Source: Dyella humicola (GTDB lineage: Bacteria > Pseudomonadota > Gammaproteobacteria > Xanthomonadales > Rhodanobacteraceae). Taken from it: DNA of 64,000 bases. The stretch is from assembly GCF_026283945.1 (NCBI RefSeq), contig NZ_JAPDPC010000001.1, positions 2,294,001 through 2,358,000 of the forward strand. The letters run 5' to 3'. A program made the translations under genes and the position numbers. The notes under the pieces are model-generated. The model was not told the DNA's origin. It saw only the letters and a program-made list of their open reading frames with translations, and did no database searches. Below are positions 60,763 to 64,000 of this stretch, piece by piece (the first letter of the stretch is position 1; every line of letters begins with the position of its first letter).

Positions 60763-62397
60763 ATGGGGGAAGCAACAGGGCGATTCACCGGGGGCCGCCA
60801 GCTTGCCATCGCCGCGGCTTATGCGGCCTGTTACGTATTGCTGCGTAGCGTGTCCACCTCGCACTGGAACCTCCCGGCCGGACTACGCCTGGCATGTCTG
60901 CTGCTGGTTCCCACTCGTTACTGGCCTGCGCTGATCGTCGGTGAATTCATTCCCGTCGGCTACCATGCATGGAATTGCCGGGACGAGTTCGGGTGGCAAT
61001 GGGCATTGCTGACGGCCATCCCTCCCATCGCCCCACTGGCCATGCTGGTCGCGTGGTGCCAGCACCGTTCCCGCCTGTTTCGCGGCGACCACCAGATCAA
61101 CATGATCATGTTGCTTGGTGTGACGATGTTGGCCGGGCTGCTTGCCGCGGTCTGCAACGCCGCCATCTTGAGCACCGTGCAGATGTCCGGCCATGCGGCC
61201 GCGCCCGCGGTTACCGCACAAGTCGTATTTGGCTACTTTCTTGGCAATTACCTGGGTGCGCTTACGCTCGTGCCTGCCGTCCTTGCCCTCTATCTCTGGT
61301 TGACCGAGAGCCCGGGCGCACACTCGGAGGCGACGCTTTGGCAAAGCCATCTGGCGAGGGATTGCGTGATCGGCGTGCTGGTGCCCTTGCTTACGCTCAT
61401 GGGCCTGGTCCTCAGCAGTCATGGCGACAGCATGCAAGTATTGCGCATCGCCATGTTTCTTCCGGTGGTGTGGCTCACTTCTCGCCACGGTTGGCAAGGC
61501 GCCGCCCTGGGTGGCATGTTGGCAAGCATGGCCGTGGCGACCACATCAACCATGGTGCGCGATCCGGAGGTCATCCAGGCGCAGGCGCTGATGGCCTTCG
61601 CCATCACCACCCTGCTTATGCTCGGCTCGCGCATTGCGCATCAGACCCATTCGGCACAGTCCAGCCAGGTCGATACCTTGCGCGGTTTCCAGCTGGCGCA
61701 GCAAGGTCTTTATCTTGAGGAATTGCGACTGCGCCAGGCTGCCGATACGCTCGAACATATCGGCCAGAACATTCGCGAGAATCACAATCGCCTGCTGGAT
61801 CGCCTTCGACACGTGTTGCCGGCGAATGAGGAGCGCGCCTATTCCCGACAGGCCGCGATCACGCAACACGAAATGCATCGACTGGCCAACGCGCTCTACC
61901 CCCGCGGCTGGCGTGAGCGTGGCGTGCCGGCCACGTTGCGCGAAGGGCCGTTTGCCCAGGCTGTCGGCATGGCAGGCGCCAGCTATCGCTGCGAACTGTC
62001 GGGGCGCGGGTTGAGCCAACTGGCGCCGGATGTCCATATGGCACTCTATCGCCTGGCCTGCGAGGTGCTGATTTACGTGCTTTCGCGCGGGCAGTCGCAG
62101 CACATCCATCTGCAAGTACGTGGCGGCCACACGGGTGGCCAGCGTTGGGTGGTCATGCGCCTGGTCGGCAAGCGAGGATCGCCCGGTGACGATGCAACCG
62201 CAGCTTCAGCGGAGTCCTGGAAGCAGGCGATGACGTTACTGGGAGCGAGCGGGCTCGGTATCGCCAGCATTCGCGACCGCGCACAGATCTATGGCGGCTA
62301 CGTGCATTTGCGTGACTTGCCAGACGGCATGAGTGTCACGCTGCTGCTGCGTGATTCACTGCGCGCCTTCCCGCTCCATCGAGGCGCCTCCGCTTAG
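60763..62397 (+). CDS. MASE1-domain membrane sensor with a degenerate kinase-like end
   Basis: 544 residues. Residues 1-300 form a MASE1-type sensor of about eight membrane helices (HWNLPAGLRLACLLLVPTRYW, FLGNYLGALTLVPAVLALYL, IAMFLPVVWLTSRHGWQGAA). Residues about 310-540 are cytoplasmic: a coiled coil (ELRLRQAADTLEHIGQNIRE), a dimerisation-like helix with AAITQHEMHRLANALY, and an ATPase-like end GLGIASIRDRAQIYGGYVHL. Key ATP-site motifs (N box, D-x-G) are not clear, so kinase activity is doubtful. GGGGAAGAAAG is its ribosome site. Confidence 0.8.
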   Translation: MGEATGRFTGGRQLAIAAAYAACYVLLRSVSTSHWNLPAGLRLACLLLVPTRYWPALIVGEFIPVGYHAWNCRDEFGWQWALLTAIPPIAPLAMLVAWCQHRSRLFRGDHQINMIMLLGVTMLAGLLAAVCNAAILSTVQMSGHAAAPAVTAQVVFGYFLGNYLGALTLVPAVLALYLWLTESPGAHSEATLWQSHLARDCVIGVLVPLLTLMGLVLSSHGDSMQVLRIAMFLPVVWLTSRHGWQGAALGGMLASMAVATTSTMVRDPEVIQAQALMAFAITTLLMLGSRIAHQTHSAQSSQVDTLRGFQLAQQGLYLEELRLRQAADTLEHIGQNIRENHNRLLDRLRHVLPANEERAYSRQAAITQHEMHRLANALYPRGWRERGVPATLREGPFAQAVGMAGASYRCELSGRGLSQLAPDVHMALYRLACEVLIYVLSRGQSQHIHLQVRGGHTGGQRWVVMRLVGKRGSPGDDATAASAESWKQAMTLLGASGLGIASIRDRAQIYGGYVHLRDLPDGMSVTLLLRDSLRAFPLHRGASA

Positions 62398-62407
62398 GAG
62401 GCGCCTC
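62381..62407. terminator. Perfect hairpin at the end of the MASE1 gene
   Basis: GAGGCGCCTCC (62381-62391) pairs with GGAGGCGCCTC (62397-62407) around GCTTA. It overlaps the last codons of the MASE1 gene and lies between it and the converging minus-strand gene. Confidence 0.75.
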
Positions 62408-62433
62408 GGCTATCCTTCACGACGCTCAAATCG

Positions 62434-62913
62434 TCACTGAACCCGCGACGTGCACTCGATGGGATCCGTGCAATCGCCGCTCGCTGCAAACACGCGCAAC
62501 GTGCCATCCGCCTGGGGTGCCACGAACACTTTGACGGCGGCGTCCTGATAAACGATTTCACCCCTCTTGCTGGCCGGCGGCGGCAATGGCTCCTGCGGAG
62601 TCGCCAGGCCTGCCGAATCCACTCCCACGGGCAGCCCCAGGAAATTGCCAGACGCCGCAGCAAACGCCGTACGCACTTTGCCGTTCAAATCATTGACCTG
62701 GATATAGCGGATGCCCTCCCGCTGAAACACATAGACATGCCAACGAGGACTGGCACTGACATCGGTGGCATTGGGCCAGGACTGCCCGAGCCCTGTCGAC
62801 GACAGGCCGCCTGTTGCCATCGCGCTGGATATACCCGATGCCATGACCAACAAGCCAACCGCTGCAAAGCGGGCAAACCGATTCGATACATGGTGCATGT
62901 GCTTTCCCTTCAT
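62434..62913 (-). CDS. Exported hypothetical protein
   Basis: 159 residues from ATG 62913 (ATG 62898 is an alternative). Signal peptide FAAVGLLVMASGISSAMA. Mature part: SPRWHVYVFQREGIRYIQVN, then a small beta-rich domain ending in a Cys pair (GDCTDPIECTSRVQ). No family is recognised. Convergent with the MASE1 gene. Confidence 0.7.
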   Translation of the reverse strand: MKGKHMHHVSNRFARFAAVGLLVMASGISSAMATGGLSSTGLGQSWPNATDVSASPRWHVYVFQREGIRYIQVNDLNGKVRTAFAAASGNFLGLPVGVDSAGLATPQEPLPPPASKRGEIVYQDAAVKVFVAPQADGTLRVFAASGDCTDPIECTSRVQ

Positions 62914-63372
62914 AGCCGACCCCTGATTCCTTGATGCCGTCGGGCATCCACCGATGGGTTATCGGAACGGCGTCACCTCTCGTGGCGAGGCCGCCGATCC
63001 GCCGAATTCGCCTTGCCCACCGACATGCACAAGCATCCCCGGATGCATTCGCGGCAGTAAGGCTAGAGCTACCCAACGGCGACGACACACTTACCGGGCG
63101 GTCGTGATGCGCTTGGCTGGGTACACCCTATAGCCCGTCAAACGCCGTGTAGCCGACGTGAATTCACTTGAGATGAAGGGTTTGAGCGACGTTTCACGAT
63201 GCCCATTCACGCGGAACCAAAAGCTCGCGCATCGACCCATGAGCGATGCAGCATCCTGAATGCAATAGCCCCGTCGAACGACCTGCTTTAAACCTTGTCC
63301 CTCCAACTCGCATCCGACGCCCGGGATTGTCCTGCGCCATGGTGGCGCGCCCCTCATCACTGGCGAAGCACA
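62914..63372. other. Divergent intergenic region, no gene seen
   Basis: Lies between the exported hypothetical gene and the metallo-beta-lactamase gene. No supported frame; the short frames seen on both strands have no ribosome site. Confidence 0.4.
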
Positions 63373-64000
63373 ATGAAACGCATGCTGTATGTGTTACTGG
63401 CTTTCGGTTACCTGCTTGCCGGCGCGGCCTCCGCGCAAGTGGCCGGCGGCTCGATGGACGTGCAATGGGATGGCGGAGCGGCGGACTGCAGTGCGAATCA
63501 ACCACGCCCGTTGCAGGTTCATCGCTATAACGAACACACCTACATTTTGCGCGAAGGCCTCTGCGCGACCTACGAGGCGCCGTTCATGTACCTGCTGATC
63601 GGCGACTCCAAGGCCTTGCTGATCGACAGCGGTGACGTCACCGAGGCTCAAAAGATGCCCTTGGCCTCAACGGTCATGTCGTTGCTGCCAACCATCCGCG
63701 GATCGAAGCTACCGCTTATCGTGGTCCACACACATGGCCACCTTGATCACCGTTCCGGCGATGCGCAATTTGCTTCGCTACCCCAGGTGACGATCGTTGG
63801 CACCGATCTCGCGCACGTCACCGGGTACTTCGGCCTCTCGCACTGGCCTGATGGTATCGGCCAGGTGGATCTCGGCAACCGTATCATCGATGTCATTCCC
63901 ACGCCGGGGCACTACGCCTCACACGTCTCTTACTATGATCGTGCGACGGGGCTTGTTTTCACCGGTGACTTCTTGCTGCCGGGCCGACTCATCATCGACG
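63373..64000 (+). CDS. Exported metallo-beta-lactamase-fold hydrolase (cut by window end)
   Basis: 209 residues are visible from ATG 63373; no stop before the window end. Signal peptide RMLYVLLAFGYLLAGAASA. Metal motif HTHGHLDHRSGD near residue 119 is the H-x-H-x-D-H signature. Then FTGDFLLPGR near the end holds the Asp that bridges the metals. The family includes beta-lactamases, lactonases and glyoxalases; which one is unclear. Confidence 0.9.
   Translation, partial: MKRMLYVLLAFGYLLAGAASAQVAGGSMDVQWDGGAADCSANQPRPLQVHRYNEHTYILREGLCATYEAPFMYLLIGDSKALLIDSGDVTEAQKMPLASTVMSLLPTIRGSKLPLIVVHTHGHLDHRSGDAQFASLPQVTIVGTDLAHVTGYFGLSHWPDGIGQVDLGNRIIDVIPTPGHYASHVSYYDRATGLVFTGDFLLPGRLIID

Overview
The window looks like a gammaproteobacterial chromosome of the Xanthomonadales (Lysobacterales), most like the Rhodanobacteraceae. 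This is an inference from the GC-rich codon use, the Xanthomonas-type filamentous phage gene order and the mix of housekeeping genes. Three copies or partial copies of the dif/XerCD site lie at 2016-2043, 8341-8368 and 16110-16137, so the window probably spans the replication terminus.

Layout. (1) 1-2015: accessory DNA with the C-terminal part of an unknown, nuclease-like gene, an orphan ParS/MbcA-type antitoxin and a relic of a filamentous phage end. (2) 2016-16137: two complete but different inovirus prophages, A (+ orientation) and B (- orientation), placed back to back in dif sites. Each has a repressor, an early promoter with palindromic operators, two or three small early genes, a Rep_trans initiator, an ssDNA-binding protein, small virion proteins, a major coat protein, a terminator, a pIII-like adhesin, a DUF2523 (pVI-like) protein, a Zot/pI ATPase and a variable distal module. 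Neither encodes an integrase. (3) 16138-17304: a third phage-end relic, a frameshifted DUF2726 gene and a 32-residue fragment of an SRAP gene. (4) 17455-64000: ordinary chromosome. It carries a LysR regulator, a methyltransferase, a MocR regulator divergent from a cyoABCD quinol oxidase operon, an SDR/LysR/cupin/CMD group, SRAP, a PAS histidine kinase with a lone receiver and a FixJ-type regulator, a GlxA-type regulator with an HD protein, a peroxide-defence block (katG, ahpC, ahpF), an acetoacetyl-CoA reductase-like SDR, three glycosyltransferases, an aldo-keto reductase, phosphoglucomutase, a NodT-type outer-membrane factor, an OsmC-like protein, a MASE1 protein and a metallo-beta-lactamase-fold protein cut by the window end.

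Most interesting point. In both prophages the dif-like attachment site lies inside the 3' end of the repressor reading frame. Rebuilding the circular phage genomes in silico gives longer repressors (about 153 and 155 residues). Their 3' ends overlap the start of a small gene on the other side of the attachment site. In the prophages the repressor tail is replaced (A) or cut at a stop codon inside the dif arm (B), and the small gene is moved to the far end of the prophage. This resembles integration-dependent immunity known from some temperate mycobacteriophages, but here in an integrase-free, XerCD-using filamentous phage, and it appears twice with unrelated operators. Nothing here was tested by search or experiment.
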